Notes: generated by a model from the sequence alone, not told the origin. A stretch of 64,000 bases of DNA from Dipteris shenzhenensis (GCA_047967505.1 CM106539.1), one strand, 5' to 3'; shown: positions 20,534 through 31,938, counted from the first letter of the stretch. Translations and numbers: made by a program.

Positions 20534-20672
20534 TATGGTTACTTTGTAGACTTTCGGAAGGCCTTTGACATAGTCCCATGAGCCCACATGATTCGAAGAC
20601 TCCAAGAGTTGCAAATATCATGATCTAGCAGGCAATGAACCTATATGAGTCACTCAAAGGAAGAGTACGCGC
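20534..20672 (+). pseudogene. LINE RT palm fragment
   Basis: About 45 codons with two or three stops read YGYFVDFRKAFDIVP, then HMIRRLQELQI and MNLYESLKGRVRAP. This is the first catalytic motif of LINE RT (F-x-D-x-x-K-A-F-D) and the helix after it. It is isolated from any other RT part and sits between a microsatellite and a C-rich tract. Confidence 0.8.
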
Positions 20673-21190
20673 CCCTATGGACCTGGCTGCTCCCGCTGCC
20701 CGCCATCGCCACGCCGCCTCTAGCCTCCCCTCCGCCTCCTCTTCACCTCACCCCCACCCCCGCCTCGGCTGCCATTCCACCTCGCCTCTCCTCCACCTAG
20801 GCCACCGCTCTGCCCCCGCCTCGCTTCCTCTCCACCCTCCTCCCGACACCTTCCCCACCTCACCATCTCTCCCCGCGTGGCCTCCCCTTCTGCCTTCCGC
20901 ACCACCTCCCCACTCGCCACCTCCTTCTCTCCCCCGCCTTCTTTTCACAGCCCTCCCGCCCTTTCACACTTTCACCCCCGCCTCCCCTTTTTCGCCCCCC
21001 TCCTGCCTCCTCTCCGCCCCCCCAGGCTTCCTTCCCCCTCCACCTCCCTTCCGCTCTCTTCTTGACCCCACCCCGCTGCTTCTCCATCCTCTCTCCTCCG
21101 CTTCTCCCTTCTTTCCCCTTCTTCGCCTCCGCCCTCCCGCATTGTCCATTCCCCTCGCCCCACCTCCCCCTTTTCCTTCCTTTCCTCACC
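20673..21190. repeat. C-rich low-complexity tract upstream of LINE-4
   Basis: Pyrimidine-rich, dominated by CCT/CCC/CGC. Open frames on both strands (Pro/Ser-rich on plus, Gly/Arg/Glu-rich on minus) reflect composition only. It resembles the tract at 12780-13300. Confidence 0.7.
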
Positions 21191-21263
21191 AGCAGCAAGA
21201 GCATTCGTGTTTGTCAGAAGGAAGAAGATCTTGGTGGTGACCTTTGGCCTGGCCAGAGGGGCT

Positions 21264-23335
21264 CTATGGCAACACCCTCGAATCCCACAACTGTTAAGGT
21301 CCTTCTTTCGCTAGCCGACAAACAACAGGTTCAACACGCAGTTCAATCCCTTCAGGATAAGGCAACTGTGGGCAGAATTGTGGGCCTCACACCAACAAGG
21401 CGACACAATTGGGCAAAATTGTGGGCCTCACACCAACAAGGCGACAGGTGCGAGAGTTGATCCAGGCAAGCTTGGTACTAGAGGGCGACCACATTCAGGA
21501 GGTCACCATCTATGGGAGAGAATTGCCTGAGATGGCGCTGGACTCAGGCCTGTTGACTCTGCCTGCTCTAGTGGGGTGGGGGGGGAGGCACTCGGCCATG
21601 GCCACGGGGGCAATCTTTGGCTAGGTGACCCATCAGCCTACAACGGAGACATTGGCATGGTAACCCAGAAATCTCCTCTCGTTGGCGAAGTGTACCCCCT
21701 TAAAGGGTCTCTAGAAGAATCAACTTTGGGAGGGACTCTGGGCTCTCAACCACTTGTCTGATCCTAGGGACCCCGTCATCTGCTACCAATGCTACGGCCG
21801 AATTTGGCGGAGACTCGAGCACTGTGCCAAATGCTCGATCAATGGAGGGGAGGATGGCTCTGTACTCCTTTGGGAGCCCTGGGAAGCGAAGCGTAACCGG
21901 GAAGCGAAGCGTAACCGGGAAGCGGGGAACATGGTGTGTCGTGTCCATGTTCTCCATTGTAAAGCCATGGTACCAAGGAAAGAGGTACACCAGATGCGGG
22001 CCAAGGAGGATGGGGCTCTGCTCCACCAGTGTCAAGGCTGTATCGGGGGAGCTCAGCTGGAAAAAGCAACAGGAGTCTCAGAACCCCTAGGTTACCTCCT
22101 CGAAGGGGAATGGACCCAGGTTAAAAAGAAAAAGAAACCAAGCAAACAGGCCCACAAGCGCCGCAGGCAGAGAGCCAAACGAGAAAGAGGGACGGGGTTG
22201 ATCGAGAGGACTCGAAGGAGGAACAGCAGCAGCCACCTCCCCTAGAAGCAAGGGCCACCGCCCATCCAGATGATCCTCCCATTTCGGAGGTTTAGCCTCC
22301 ACACTCACTCTTGTAGTAGTAGTGAGCCCCAGGAGCTCCAGGTGCGGCGATGGCGGAAGCCGCGGATGCTAGCCCGAGCTGCGAAGGAGCGGATCCAGAG
22401 CCCGACGAGCCTGATCAGCAGGGGGCCTGTGGTCGTCCCTATCCCTCCTCCTCCCCCTCCCCCTCTACACCCCGCCCCCTCTTCTTTTCCACCTCCCACC
22501 CCCCTCCCGAGTCCCCCCCGGTCCCTCCCCCCCAGCCCCCCCTGCTATGATCACTCTCACCACCCGCCCCCCGCGCCCCTACCCCTGCCGCCCCCCTCTC
22601 CACCTCCAAAGCAGATTCTTCCGCCTCAACACCCCTCCTAATAAGCAAGGCAAAGATGACGCCCCTTTTTGCTTCCTCATCCCAACAGCCGGTCCGTTCA
22701 GGGAGGTATCCTAAGAAACGGGGCTTGTCCTCCCGGAGAGTAGCCCCCAACCTCCAGCCTAGGCGTCCCTTACCACAGGACTTCTGGAGGTTAGGACCTT
22801 GGAACTATCTGGAGATTATGGACTCCTATCCTCTACCACTAGAGGTAACGCTCATGGTCCTACAGCCCCGGAAGGGAGGTTTGATCAATGCAATGGAATC
22901 TCAGACACACCCCGTTTGGAGATTCCAGTTTGCCTCCACAGGGTTGGAGAAGTGGTCCCTAGAGATGTTTGATACTATTACGGGAGATCAAATTTCACGC
23001 ATGATGGACGAGTGGATGGGGCCACAAGGACTCGACCTTAGGCACGTCCATGGCGCGGAGGTGAACTTCCAGCTGAGCTTCACGCGCAAGAAGCCGATGA
23101 GTGGTTTGGCGGTAGGAGTTATGAGATTGCCGCTAGAGCCAAAGGTGGAGCAAGCATACTACTGGCCCCTCTAGAAGTGTGTGGAGCTATTCGGGGTGAA
23201 AGCCTCCTTCATGATGAAGTGGGCATGGAAGATCGGTATTGAGCCGATATCCACCCTAGTACATCGCCGCACAGACACGGACTATTCGCCCTCCAAACCC
23301 CCGGCAAAGTCACACAAGCAGTCTTTCTGGAACTA
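21264..23335 (+). pseudogene. LINE-4 ORF1 (gag-like, DUF4283-type), degraded
   Basis: ATG at 21264 begins MATPSNPTTVKVLL; the segment to about 21540 (VGRIVGLTPTRR, VRELIQASLVLEGDHIQEV) resembles the N-terminal domain of plant LINE ORF1 proteins. A 30-bp tandem repeat near 21374-21445 shifts the frame. A degenerate zinc knuckle CYQC...LEHCAKC lies near 21780. A basic patch KKKKKPSKQAHKRRRQR is at about 22120. A Pro-rich tract covers 22435-22640. The frame 22656-23174 (DFWRLGPWNYLEIMD...) continues the protein with a globular segment I do not recognise. Several frame changes make it a pseudogene. Confidence 0.5.
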
Positions 23336-23379
23336 GCACCCACTCACAGGAGAGCCTTGTTCTTGACACACCCGTCCTC

Positions 23380-23890
23380 ATGAGTTGGACCATAGTGAGT
23401 TGGAACGTGCACGGGCTCCATGACCGTCTTCGTAGCCAGCGCAGTACTTGATACTCCGACAAGAGTTGCAGAGGGTAGTGGTAGGATGCGCAGTGGACAT
23501 CCTTTTGATTCAGGAGTACATGTTTTCACCTCAGACATCAAACAACGTCACCACCTTCTCCCAGGGACAGGCTCAGAGGAGTGGTCCGCCGCAATAGGAC
23601 GGAGCGTAGGGGTCTGCATCTCTCTCACAGACTTTGGCTCCAAAGGTCTATGATCAGGACAAGCTCATTCTAGGATGGGAGTTCGGACGGGAGAGCCCAG
23701 GATTGGGATCCTGAACGTGTGTGCCCCAGCGTGCAGACAGCACCGACCAACCTTTTGGAGGAGGCTGTCAGAGTGTCTTCCGAATGTAGACTCCTGGATT
23801 GTTGGAGGTGACTTTAACAACCTGGAGTTTAGGGAAGACAGCAGGGCGGCGTCTCTTTCTTTGAGATGCCAACAGCAAAACGTAGCACCT
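23380..23890 (+). pseudogene. LINE-4 ORF2 APE endonuclease, truncated
   Basis: ATG at 23380 gives MSWTIVSWNVHGLHDRL with the catalytic Asn motif WNVHGL. After a stop, another frame reads DILLIQEYMF (catalytic Glu) near 23500. The frame at 23675-23890 gives IGILNVCAP and WIVGGDFNNLEFREDSRA, the GDFN motif. The rest of the endonuclease and the RT are missing, because Copia sequence takes over at about 23890-23905 in the same open frame. Confidence 0.85.
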
Positions 23891-23904
23891 GGGAGCAATT
23901 CATT

Positions 23905-24698
23905 TTCATATATGCATGATTGTAAGCCTATAGCCACTCCCATGGAGCCGGGGCTGAAGCTTACTATGTATGATGCAAGTGAATCAATGGATGTCACACT
24001 TTACAGCCAGGCTGTTGGATGCCTCATCTATTTGTGCAATACAAGGCCCGATATTCAGTATGCAGTATCTCAGGTGAGCAGGTATATGCACAACCTAAAG
24101 ACTACAAACTGGCAGGCTGTAAAAGGCATCTTCCGTTATTTGCAAGGCACAAAGTCTTATGGCTTGATGTTTCCCAAGGGGGTTGACTTGTAGATGCATG
24201 CTTACCGTGATTCAGATTGGGTTGGAGACTATGATACCAGGTAGTCCACTAGTGGTAATTGTTTCTTTTTGGGCAAAGCTTGCATTTCTTGGCTGAGTAA
24301 GAAACAATCTACAGTGGCTACTTCCTCATGTGAAGCTGAGTACAGGGCAGCTTTCACAGCAACAGTTGAATGTCTTTGGCTGCGTCATTTGTTCGTGGAT
24401 CTTCATCTCTTATTGGAGGGTCCTTCTCCAATTCTCACTGATAGTCAGAGTGCTATAGCAATGGCAAAGAATCCTGTATTTCATGCTCGCAGCACACCGA
24501 GGCTCATTATCATTATGTCAAAGAGAAGTTGTATGCAGGGGAGATCAGTATGATCTATGTGTCAACATATGACAATGTTGCACACATCTTCACCAAAGCA
24601 CTTCCACGTGAGAAGTTTGAGGCATTTCGTAGAGCCCTAAATTTATCTCCTTTGGTGATTGATCACTACCTTGTACACCACATTGGCACTACAGGGGG
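23905..24698 (+). pseudogene. Copia-G RT end and RNase H
   Basis: HDCKPIATPMEPGLKL and VGCLIYLCNTRPDIQYAVSQ are the Copia RT-RNase H connection. DSDWVGDYDTR, CISWLSKKQSTVATSSCEAE (24290-24350), TDSQSAIAMAKNPVFHARS and HIFTKALPREKFEAFRRAL cover RNase H and its tail. Two stops and one frameshift (near 24500) break it. The sequence is close to the Copia-A RNase H and probably of the same lineage. A polypurine tract ACAGGGGG at 24691-24698 follows. Everything upstream of RT motif 5 is absent. Confidence 0.9.
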
Positions 24699-24959
24699 TG
24701 TTACAACTATTGGTATATTCTAGGCAGTGGCCAATGTAAGGTAATAAGTAGGTTAGGCGCACTTTTCCCTCTCTGAGGTTTTTTCCCCTAACCACATTCC
24801 AATCCCTAACTACGGTTAGTAGATAGGATAAGGGTTTTGTCACTTAGACAAAACCCCACTCTGTGTTGTTCTTTACACTTCTTCTATTCAGACGTTCAAC
24901 TCACTCTTGCTCTCACTCTTGCATTCTACTCTCCCATCTCTCACATCTCAGCTTAGCCA
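24699..24959 (+). repeat. Copia-G 3' LTR (right end approximate)
   Basis: TGTTACAAC follows the polypurine tract directly. The right end is placed at CTTAGCCA just before a Gypsy gag ATG, which is a guess. No partner 5' LTR is in the window. Confidence 0.6.
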
Positions 24960-24960
24960 T

Positions 24961-25905
24961 ATGATTGAACAGTCTATTATGACAAAATTTGGGACTAAGA
25001 GAGTGCTGAATTTTGGAGATGAAGATTTAGGTACCTCCTCAAAGAGAGCCAAATTTCAACCTTGAGAGACAATAGAATTCCCAAAGTATAATGGAGCAAG
25101 AGAGGCGGATAAAATCCTCAACTGGATTTGCCATTTTGAGCTATATTTTGCCCATCAAGATAAGACCGACCACGAGAAGCTTGCTCTTGCCACACTGCAT
25201 CTACAAAAGGATGCTTCGATGTGGTGGTCCTTATCACAAACGGGAAAAGAGCCTATTCTTCAATGGTCCAAATTTGTAGAGCAACTTAAGGCCACTTTCA
25301 TGCCTATGAGGCATGAAGAAGAATTGACCTTCCGCTGGGAAAGGTTCAAGCAATTCGATAACAAGAGTAACGCTGAATTTACAGCTAGGTTCTGGAAACT
25401 TTCTTTAGAGTTACCTGAGAAGAGCGAGGATGATAGAAGGAAGAAGTATTTAGCAGCCCTAGCCCCTGTGAGGTATGAGGTTGAAATGTTCAACCCAACC
25501 ACCTCGAAAGACCTCACTAAATTGGCTGAGATTACTGAGAGGAAATTGAATCCTCGGAAGCCTTTCAACAAAGGAAAAGAGAAAGCTATTGTACAAAATG
25601 TCAGCAGCCAATCACGTCCTGGATGGATACCCAAGACTGACGATGAGAAGAAAAAGCTAATTAAGGAGGGTAAATGTTTCAGACGTAAGAAACATAAGCC
25701 AGGGCATCCATGGTATAAATGTCCTACTCTATTAGCCAAAATTGCCAAAGCCAATTCTGTAAAAGGGAAAGGCAAAGCATCCAAGTAGGAGGGTGAGGCT
25801 TCTACCTCATCATCCCAAGACTCTACGGTGAACATAGAACCAAGAGTAAATGCTATCCATTCAGCCAACACTGGTGTATGGATGTGTGAATTGAATAGAG
25901 AGTAG
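24961..25905 (+). pseudogene. Gypsy-H gag
   Basis: ATG at 24961 opens MIEQSIMTKFGTKRVLN. One TGA at about 25063 interrupts the frame, which then continues to a TAG at 25786-25788 and on to about 25905. The gag domain is well kept: WICHFELYFAHQ, LHLQKDASMWW, WSKFVEQLKATF, RWERFKQFDN, and a basic tail. The zinc knuckle reads CFRRKKHKPGHPWYKCP, with the second Cys changed to Arg. No protease or RT follows; about 550 bp of unrecognised sequence leads to a polypurine tract and an LTR start at 26460. The gag-only state suggests a deleted element or a non-autonomous derivative. Confidence 0.85.
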
Positions 25906-26459
25906 GCATATTCATTGTAGAGTATGGACACAGAATAAATATTTTTCTCCTCCATGTAGAGCGCCTGAGAGGATGAATAGGGCTGAAATAGAAGAGTTGG
26001 AAAAAGAGATTGAAGGTCTATAGTTTCTATAGACTAAGTAGTTCTCCATCACAAAATCAACTATGGCCAAGGTCTACCTAGTTCAATAACACAATTGGGT
26101 GAGAGCACATCTTTTGAATACTCACCAGTTTGTTGAGAACATGTTTCAGCTTATTGAGCAGGTTATTATGAAGAGACTTCAGCAGCTTGGTATTCATAAG
26201 AGAGTTCTGAGTATGAAGAGATATTGAAGAGGCACTGCAGTGGTACTTCTGCATTTTGAATATTCAACATCAACAGGAACCAGAACTTGAAGATGAGATT
26301 TAAGTTCTGATTCAGAAGAGATCGTGTACTACCAGGAGAAGACAAGTTGCAGATTATGAAGAGGAGATGCATATGCAGAAGTAAAAGAGAAGTGTACGCA
26401 AGAGAAAGAGACAAGAGAGGATCCAAAAGAGGACTTCTGTCCATTCAAACGGGAGGGAG

Positions 26460-26819
26460 TGTCATGACAAGAGAAATCACTAATCCGTGATTAGTAGACA
26501 TTAAAACATTATTGTATATTATACGCCAATGGTGTAACATGTATTTGTATTTATGATGGACACCGACCGATTTGTTATGGCGGTGGATCATCTAAGTAGA
26601 TAGAACTAGTCGAGCTGGACCAGATGCTTCAGACGGCATCAAATTTGGACATGTGATACTTATTTTATTAATAAAGATATGCACACTCGTGTCTAGGTCC
26701 CAGGGGCAATAGGAAGGGAAGGGTGCATTTAGGTGCATTGAATGGTAGATGCATGGGTCATAGGATAAGGGTAGGTGTAAATGAGAAGATGGAACTTGAG
26801 TGATCTCAAGGGACATTAT
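26460..26819 (+). repeat. Gypsy-H 3' LTR (left end clear, right end unknown)
   Basis: The purine run GGGAGGGAG is followed at 26460 by TGTCATGACA, a common Gypsy LTR start. AATAAAG near 26670 could be a polyadenylation signal. No partner 5' LTR was found, and the right boundary with the next element is not visible. Confidence 0.5.
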
Positions 26820-26840
26820 TGAAAGGGTATCACCCTTTCA
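26820..26840. repeat. Perfect 8-bp inverted repeat
   Basis: TGAAAGGG and CCCTTTCA flank a 5-base loop. It may mark the start of the Copia-I LTR or a hairpin within it. Confidence 0.7.
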
Positions 26841-26968
26841 TTGTGACTCTCACATTACTTGCAGTTCTCTTGTGCCTTTCTCTCCTTTCTCTCCTTCTCA
26901 GTGTGTGTGTGTGAGGCGCGCTCTCTCTCTCTCTCTCTCTTCCGTTCATTTCTGCTGCACTTCTCACA
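26820..26968 (+). repeat. Copia-I 5' LTR (left end approximate)
   Basis: The sequence ends CTTCTCACA directly before a primer-binding site, which fixes the right end. The left end is only suggested by the hairpin. It contains GT and CT microsatellites (26900-26941). Confidence 0.45.
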
Positions 26969-26980
26969 TGGTATCATAGC
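26969..26980 (+). promoter_or_regulatory. Copia-I primer-binding site
   Basis: TGGTATCATAGC, one mismatch from the plant initiator tRNA-Met site, directly after an LTR-like CA end. Confidence 0.8.
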
Positions 26981-27049
26981 CACGGTTGGCTTGAGATCCG
27001 AGGAGCAGCATCCATCTTCTCTTTCAATTCATCATCCTCTTCACTCCGA

Positions 27050-27860
27050 CATGACGACTTTGCCTGAAATGGCAGAGAACAAGACTAGAATTCCAGTGTT
27101 GCCCACGTTCCCGGTTGACCGGCAGTTAGATGGGCTCAATTAAGGCGTTTGGTAAGTGATGATGGAATCCGTGTTACAGTCATACGACATGGAAGATTTC
27201 GTCTTGATAGGTGTTGCCCGACCACATCCCCTGGCAGAGGACCTTGGCATCCTGGCTCAAAAGGAGGCCGACACTCTGTCCCAACTGTGGACCGTGTTAA
27301 TGCCACAGTAAGATCATTTATATTTCTTAACTGTACTCCTCATGTGATTAATCACGTGAAGCACATGACAATGGCCAAAAGTATATGGGAGCATTTGGCG
27401 TCCATGTATAACCGAACCTCTCTCATGAAGAGGGTCTCACTAATGGTCCACATGAGGTGGTTGGATCCCAAGAAGTCTTCATCGATGCGGGACCACATCA
27501 ACAAGTTACAAGAGATCCTTCAAGCAAGGAAGCATATTTCATCAGAGGACATGACATTACTCTACTATCCCAGTTATCCTTTTAGTACAGAGCCTTCTTC
27601 ATCCTAGATCACCAGTGGTAGGGTGAATGAGTTGACCTGGGAGGAATTGGTGCCCATGGTGCTTGACCAAGAGAAGCGCTTCATCGATCGTACTTACGAC
27701 AGTCAGCCTTGAGGCTTTGACAGTTGATCAGAAAGGCACAAAGCAGTTGTTGACAGCTAAGGAACGAGAAGCTCTCAAGGCATCCCGTACGTGTAACTGA
27801 TGTGGCCAAAAAGGTCATTATTAGTGTCAGTGTCCCCAAAGGAACGCAGAGGGGTCCAGT
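27050..27860 (+). pseudogene. Copia-I gag, degraded
   Basis: ATG at 27050 starts MTTLPEMAENKTRIP. After a stop and two shifts, the gag body is read at about 27290-27607 (TMAKSIWEHLASMY, HMRWLDPKKSSSMRDHI, LQEILQARKHISSED), as in plant Copia gag of the UBN2 type. A zinc knuckle lies at 27790-27835 in the pattern C-x2-C-x4-H-x4-C, but two Trp-like positions are now stop codons. Protease and later domains are not found downstream, so this is a gag-only remnant. Confidence 0.75.
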
Positions 27861-28698
27861 AACCAGGTGACCAATAGTGTGACTGTTGCGACCACGTATA
27901 CTCCAGCCTTCTAGTAGCACGAGGCAGGCGCTGCCAACAGGCTTTCCGGATCTAGATGGAGGATTGCTTGCTTGTCTGTGGCAGCTGGACCTGTTGATCA
28001 AGTGCACCGAGCAAGGAGTCATTTATCGAGGTAGGCTATCAGGCAGGACCTCCACAAGGAGTTGTTCCCACTGACTCAGGTGGCAACTTGTTACCAGTTT
28101 CTATTTTGTTTGGACGTTATGACCTAACAAATCTAGAGGGGGTCTCCTAGTGTTCTACTACAGCTATTGTCTGATGCTGCTAGAGATCCGGATGGGTCAT
28201 TAGATTGCCACTGCGAGAACCCAGACACAATTGATTGATCCTTGTGAGCTGTTATATGCCCGTTGTCATTGGAGCACTGAAGTTCATTGATATGGCGACA
28301 GTGTACTAGTTTGGACTTGAGAGGGGGATTCAGAGGGGGCTATCTAGCTCTAAATTCAGGTGCCCATGCAAGGAAGCAGACCTTGCACCAAAGGCAGTAT
28401 CAGTTGGATTATTGTTCCTGGATCCTTTGTTGGCATGATGTACCAATACCAACAGTTGGATTATTGTACCAGATGACCCAGTACCAGATCAAAGGAGTGT
28501 ACCTAGCACCTGCGGCCTAGGAACAACAGTTCCAAGTTTCCAATGACGTGCAGAGGCAGTTTGTGCCATGGGGAGGCTTCTTCAACAGTACCTATGGTGG
28601 TCTTCAGCAGTGGAGCATCACACGACGGATTCCTCTAGTTGTTCTAGCGGCACACCCAGCTCCCTAGCGTCTCTGTTCCATCCAGGAGCTGAGAGGGC
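27861..28698 (+). other. Gln/Tyr-rich frame remnants after Copia-I gag, unrecognised
   Basis: Weak frames at 28287-28640 read like a Gln-, Tyr- and Phe-rich spacer (LLYQMTQYQIKGVYLAPAA, VPWGGFFNSTYGGLQQW). They may be the region between the zinc knuckle and protease of Copia-I, but no known domain is visible. Confidence 0.35.
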
Positions 28699-29180
28699 GT
28701 GTTGGAGTTCAACATCTCTTGATGTCACCGTAGAGAGAGAGGGCCTTGTTTGTGGGTGTGCCCGCCTAGTGTGAGGCTAGGGTAGGGAAAGAGAGGGCTT
28801 GAGCTGTGGGTGTGCCCGCCCTGTGAGAGTAGATCTAGTCGGCTCTAGGCAGCCTCCTTGTATGTTGGAGGAGGTGAGCCCTTTATAAGGGAACACCGGG
28901 TCCGGTCAGCTCATGTAGGACCTGCTGAGTCAGCCCCCCTAGGCCTAGAGGGGTGTGCCCTCTTATAGGGATGTGTGCCATGAGCAAGGCAGGTGATCAA
29001 CCCTCTAGGAGGTGCAATAGGGCTGCCAATCAGCCTTTATAGAGGGCAGAGGGGGGTCGGTCCCCCTGCATATAAGTTGGCCAGGGAGAGCAGCTAGTCG
29101 GCTCCCCTTCTTGCTGACCGACCAGGGAGAGGATGGGGATATTTATAGGCCCCCCTCCTTGGTGTCTCACTATCTCTTGT
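28699..29180 (+). repeat. Possible LTR with internal repeats and several TATA-like sites
   Basis: TGTTGGAGTTCAACA at 28699 resembles an LTR start. Two about 65-bp degenerate repeats (28735-28830) share TGTGGGTGTGCCCGCC. TATA-like words occur at about 28885, 28970, 29035, 29070 and 29140. No partner LTR was found in the window. Confidence 0.4.
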
Positions 29181-30790
29181 GGAGCAGATCATCACACATT
29201 GCAGGGGCCTGGCAGAAGAGTAGAGCCAGCCCAGTCTTTCACCTGAGGAGCAAGGTAGTGGAGCAGTTCATCCACTCCCATGTGCTCCCTTCCACTTGGT
29301 TGTTGAGCTGTGAGTTCCGAGCTCTCAAGCACCAGGTTTTCCCCCAGTTGTAGTGGGGTTTTCTCCAGAGATCGTTTGCCTTCTTCATGAATTGCAACAA
29401 CAAGTCTCTTGTTGCTTTCTTCATGATGAAAGTCCACGATGCGTCCTTGATGGTTGATAGAAAATGCCAAATTTCTTGATATCAATGAGTATAGTCTTTC
29501 CACTCATTGAAATTTTGGACTAAATAAAGAAAAAGGGCTCTTGAAGGCCAAGGGACTTTGTCCATATTTGCACCATGAAGTAGCACACTTGTTTGGTGTG
29601 GTATTGGGCAAGGTTATTTTAGCTTGGAGAATTGCTACTTAAGTAACTGCAGTACACATTCATGGTAGTACTGCTTCAAGGCTTGCCAACTTATCGTGCT
29701 GCTTCTGCATTGATTGCAAATGCACTCAAATTGGACTGTTTAACTTGATTATTTTGTAAGGATCCTCCAAAAACTTATAGATTAATGAGAGGATATACAA
29801 ACTAGAACATTTGATAAAGGATCAAAACCATATCTGATATGCGTTTAAGATAAAGCAAACGGGAAACAGATTTTATTCAACCTTTTATTTTTAGAAGGGT
29901 ACCTTCTTTCAATATCATAATTTAAAAACCTGTTTTGGGAAAGTATCCATAAGATGATTTTGTATACCATCCATACACACCTATGTTAAGTGCTACATAT
30001 ATTATTGAACCCTTTTCTTGAAAGTCACTTACCATGCAATGGTATTCAATCCCTTAGCATCTAACCTTTCCATTTGCATTTCCCACCCATTCTTTAACCT
30101 CATGCATTACCTTTGTTGTATTGCTCTTCTTTCCTACCTATTACCTTTATCTTTCTTATCTTCTCCCATTTTCATCTTGTCTTCTTGTTGCTCATCTTCA
30201 CTTTCCTCTCTCCTCATCATTTTCAAGAAAATTTTCACATGAAAATCTATGGCATTCAATTTTCAAGACCTCTTTTACTCCAACGCCTTGCACATTTCCC
30301 ATAAATAACCCAAAACACAAACATTCACTCGAGCCTTACCTTTGGTAGTCCAAAAACAATGGGAACTTTTAATTACCATTGCATTTAAAAAAAAAACAAC
30401 AAAAATGTATGACAGCCAATTAGACTACATATGAAGCACTATACTAAAGGAAAGAACAAACGCTGGAACTTCTTCTGCTTATTGGACAGATCATTCAATA
30501 ACATATATATAAGCATCGATAATCTCACAATTCTCACCACGCATACAAAGAACAAAACAATTTATAAAACGTCACATTTAACAGATAAAGAACTGGATAG
30601 TCAATCTACTTCTCTTGCAACAAGAGTGCACAAGTGCACGTAGGCATTGATATAGGAAGTGATTTTGGATGCAAAAGAGAAACCATACGATTTTCTAAGG
30701 GCGCTGGGCTATTTAAAAGGCAGATTTTGAAGGATATCGGCAATTTTGAAATACATAACTCTAAAAATTACCCATGAATTCACATCGATG
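29181..30790. other. Unassigned AT-rich intronic sequence
   Basis: No domain recognised on either strand. Pyrimidine-rich around 30040-30230 and A-rich around 30380-30410. Short open frames are unconvincing. Confidence 0.5.
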
Positions 30791-30795
30791 GTACC

Positions 30796-31593
30796 CTAGC
30801 ATGGAATAAGCATGACAAATTTGCTGAACCTATCGACAATGGTCTGACACATAGTATTCCTTGACCCAATGGCCAGTGGAAGGTCAGTGACAACATCCAT
30901 GCTAATATGTTCGAACGGCTGACCCAGACTCTCAAGGGGCTGAAGAAGACTTGGCAACTTCCCATGGGATACCTTCACCTGCTGGAATCTCTGGCAGTGA
31001 GACACAAACTCCTGGACATCACTGCGTAAACAAGGCAAGAAAAACTTGCGCTCGATCTTTCTCTACAGTGCATGCAACCCCTCGGTGTCTGAGAACTATG
31101 AAATCGTGCATATCATGGGGTACCGTAGCACGGAACTGGGGCAATACACAAAGGCGTCCTCAAAAAAATAGCCACCCATCATGTATGGCATACTCACCAG
31201 GCTGGTTATCAAGCAGAATCATGTACCAATGTACCTAAAAATCTGAGTCGGTAGGGTGCTGCTGGCACATCACTGCAAGAGAAGACTCCTGAACTACGGA
31301 GATGGAGGCAACCATCCTCATCTACTGAGAGCATCAGCCACGACATTTTCTGTCCAGGCTGGTACAATCCTTCCACCAAACTACTGAAAAGTTTGCCTCC
31401 ATTGAACCTAGTGGTTAGACCACTGTGCAGCTGGCATTGTCTGAAGCCACTTCAATGCCTGATGATATGTCCAAACAGTAAAATCCTGTCCATACAGAAA
31501 ATGCTTCCATGTTTTGAAGGCATGGATCACTACACACTTAACAATCCCATTTTTCCTTCACCACTTGAGCTGTGCGCTCTCTCAGCTCCCTAA
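30796..31593 (-). pseudogene. Gypsy-J RNase H and integrase fragment
   Basis: On the minus strand, from about 31560 downwards, HAFKTWKHFLYGQDFTVWTY, HQALKWLQ and ENVVADALSR form a Gypsy RNase H, followed by a spacer. The frame at 31038-30796 gives CLRSDVQEFVSHCQRFQQVK (zinc-binding region, with Cys kept), HISMDVVTDLP and TIVDRFSKFVMLIPC (first integrase catalytic Asp). The sequence stops there, so the integrase is cut. Gag lies directly upstream at 31600-31867, meaning protease and RT are deleted. It has the same orientation as PAT. Confidence 0.85.
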
Positions 31594-31599
31594 CTTCTT

Positions 31600-31867
31600 A
31601 GGCCTCAAGATCACACTCTTCTTTTGCCTCCTGAGAGCTGCTCTCTCGCGCTCTTTGGCGGCCTGATCACGATCATCCCGCATCTCCTGGAGCTGAAGCA
31701 TGCGTGCAAAAAGGTTCTCTAACTACTGTTGCTGCATCTGCATCATGGCTACCATGGCAAAAACTATCATCAGGGCCTCAACGACCAGAGGTGCTATTAG
31801 CGGTGGAGGGGCTGCATAAGCAACGTTTTCCTCCACACTAGGTTTGGACTTGCCACTGGCATCCATG
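31600..31867 (-). pseudogene. Gypsy-J gag N-terminus
   Basis: ATG at 31867 (minus) gives MDASGKSKPSVEENV, with a Met/Gln-rich and charged, coiled-coil-like stretch. A stop interrupts it (about 31720). It follows the primer-binding site by 58 bp, as expected for a Gypsy gag start. The rest of gag is missing. Confidence 0.6.
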
Positions 31868-31925
31868 GTTTACGAATCTTGTCTATCCTGACTGAACCTC
31901 TGTATCTCTAGAAAGAACATCTGAA

Positions 31926-31937
31926 GCTCTGATACCA
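31926..31937 (-). promoter_or_regulatory. Gypsy-J primer-binding site
   Basis: Minus-strand TGGTATCAGAGC, a perfect match to the plant initiator tRNA-Met site, one base after the LTR end. Confidence 0.95.
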
Positions 31938-31938
31938 A

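Noticed and set aside
20635-21240. 201-codon Pro/Ser-rich frame and Gly/Glu/Arg-rich frames on the other strand
   Set aside because: Open because the C-rich tract lacks A/T-rich stop codons; both strands are open at once.
22270-22750. Pro-rich frame resembling an extensin
   Set aside because: Low-complexity linker inside LINE-4 ORF1; no signal peptide or repeated Ser-Pro4 pattern.
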